A DNA stretch of 5,298 nt from an uncultured Ruminococcus sp. (GTDB lineage: Bacteria; Bacillota; Clostridia; Oscillospirales; CAG-382): assembly GCA_902783535.1 (NCBI GenBank), contig CACZRJ010000101.1, positions 1-5,298 on the forward strand, read 5' to 3'. Positions 5,288-5,298 of this stretch are shown piece by piece. Under the pieces are notes generated by a model. That model saw only the letters and a list, made by a program, of their open reading frames with translations, was not told where the DNA came from and did no database searches. Position numbers and translations under genes: made by a program. Numbering within the stretch: the stretch's first letter is position 1; every line of letters starts with the position of its first letter.

Positions 5288-5298
5288 TTTGCAATCCA

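Noticed and set aside
1..5298. CRISPR array, insertion sequence, transposase or phage genes
   Set aside because: No short regularly spaced repeats, terminal inverted repeats or recombinase motifs were seen on either strand. The only sizeable direct repeat is the in-gene module duplication.

Overview
This window looks like chromosomal DNA from a GC-rich member of the Clostridia (Bacillota), probably an anaerobe from a gut, rumen or plant-degrading community. The clues are AGGAGG-type ribosome sites, TTGACA/TATAAT promoters with 17-18 base spacers, a tRNA with an encoded CCA end, a stand-alone MprF/YbhN-type membrane protein, and a secreted protein ending in a type I dockerin, the plug that docks proteins to cohesins in cellulosome-like complexes. 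Lineage is inferred from content, not from a marker gene.

Layout. Positions 2-118 hold the C-terminal tail of an unidentified protein. A good sigma-70 promoter (130-159) then starts a two-gene operon. Its first gene (186-911) encodes a PAP2-superfamily membrane phosphatase. The second (908-1987) starts at a TTG that overlaps the first gene's stop and encodes a lysylphosphatidylglycerol-synthase transmembrane-domain (flippase-like) protein. A symmetric hairpin with A and T runs (1996-2045) ends this operon and also ends the convergent gene 2049-2858 (minus strand), a PlsC-type 1-acylglycerol-3-phosphate acyltransferase with its own consensus promoter. These three genes form a membrane-lipid neighbourhood: acylation of lysophosphatidate, dephosphorylation of a lipid phosphate, and possibly lipid translocation.

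A 263-base divergent intergenic region (2859-3121) carries the plsC promoter, a short perfect palindrome and the promoter of the next gene. Gene 3122-5086 encodes a 654-residue secreted protein: signal peptide, two near-identical 95-residue prodomain-like modules, a subtilisin-like (S8) domain and a C-terminal dockerin. The S8 domain keeps the Asp motif and the general fold motifs. The catalytic His position is Tyr, the oxyanion Asn position is Cys and the nucleophile Ser position is Glu. I read it as a pseudo-protease adapted to a non-catalytic role in a dockerin/cohesin assembly, and it is the most interesting item here. An intrinsic terminator (5121-5157) follows. Then a very strong promoter drives tRNA-Val(UAC) at 5212-5287. 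The last 11 bases hold nothing I can identify.
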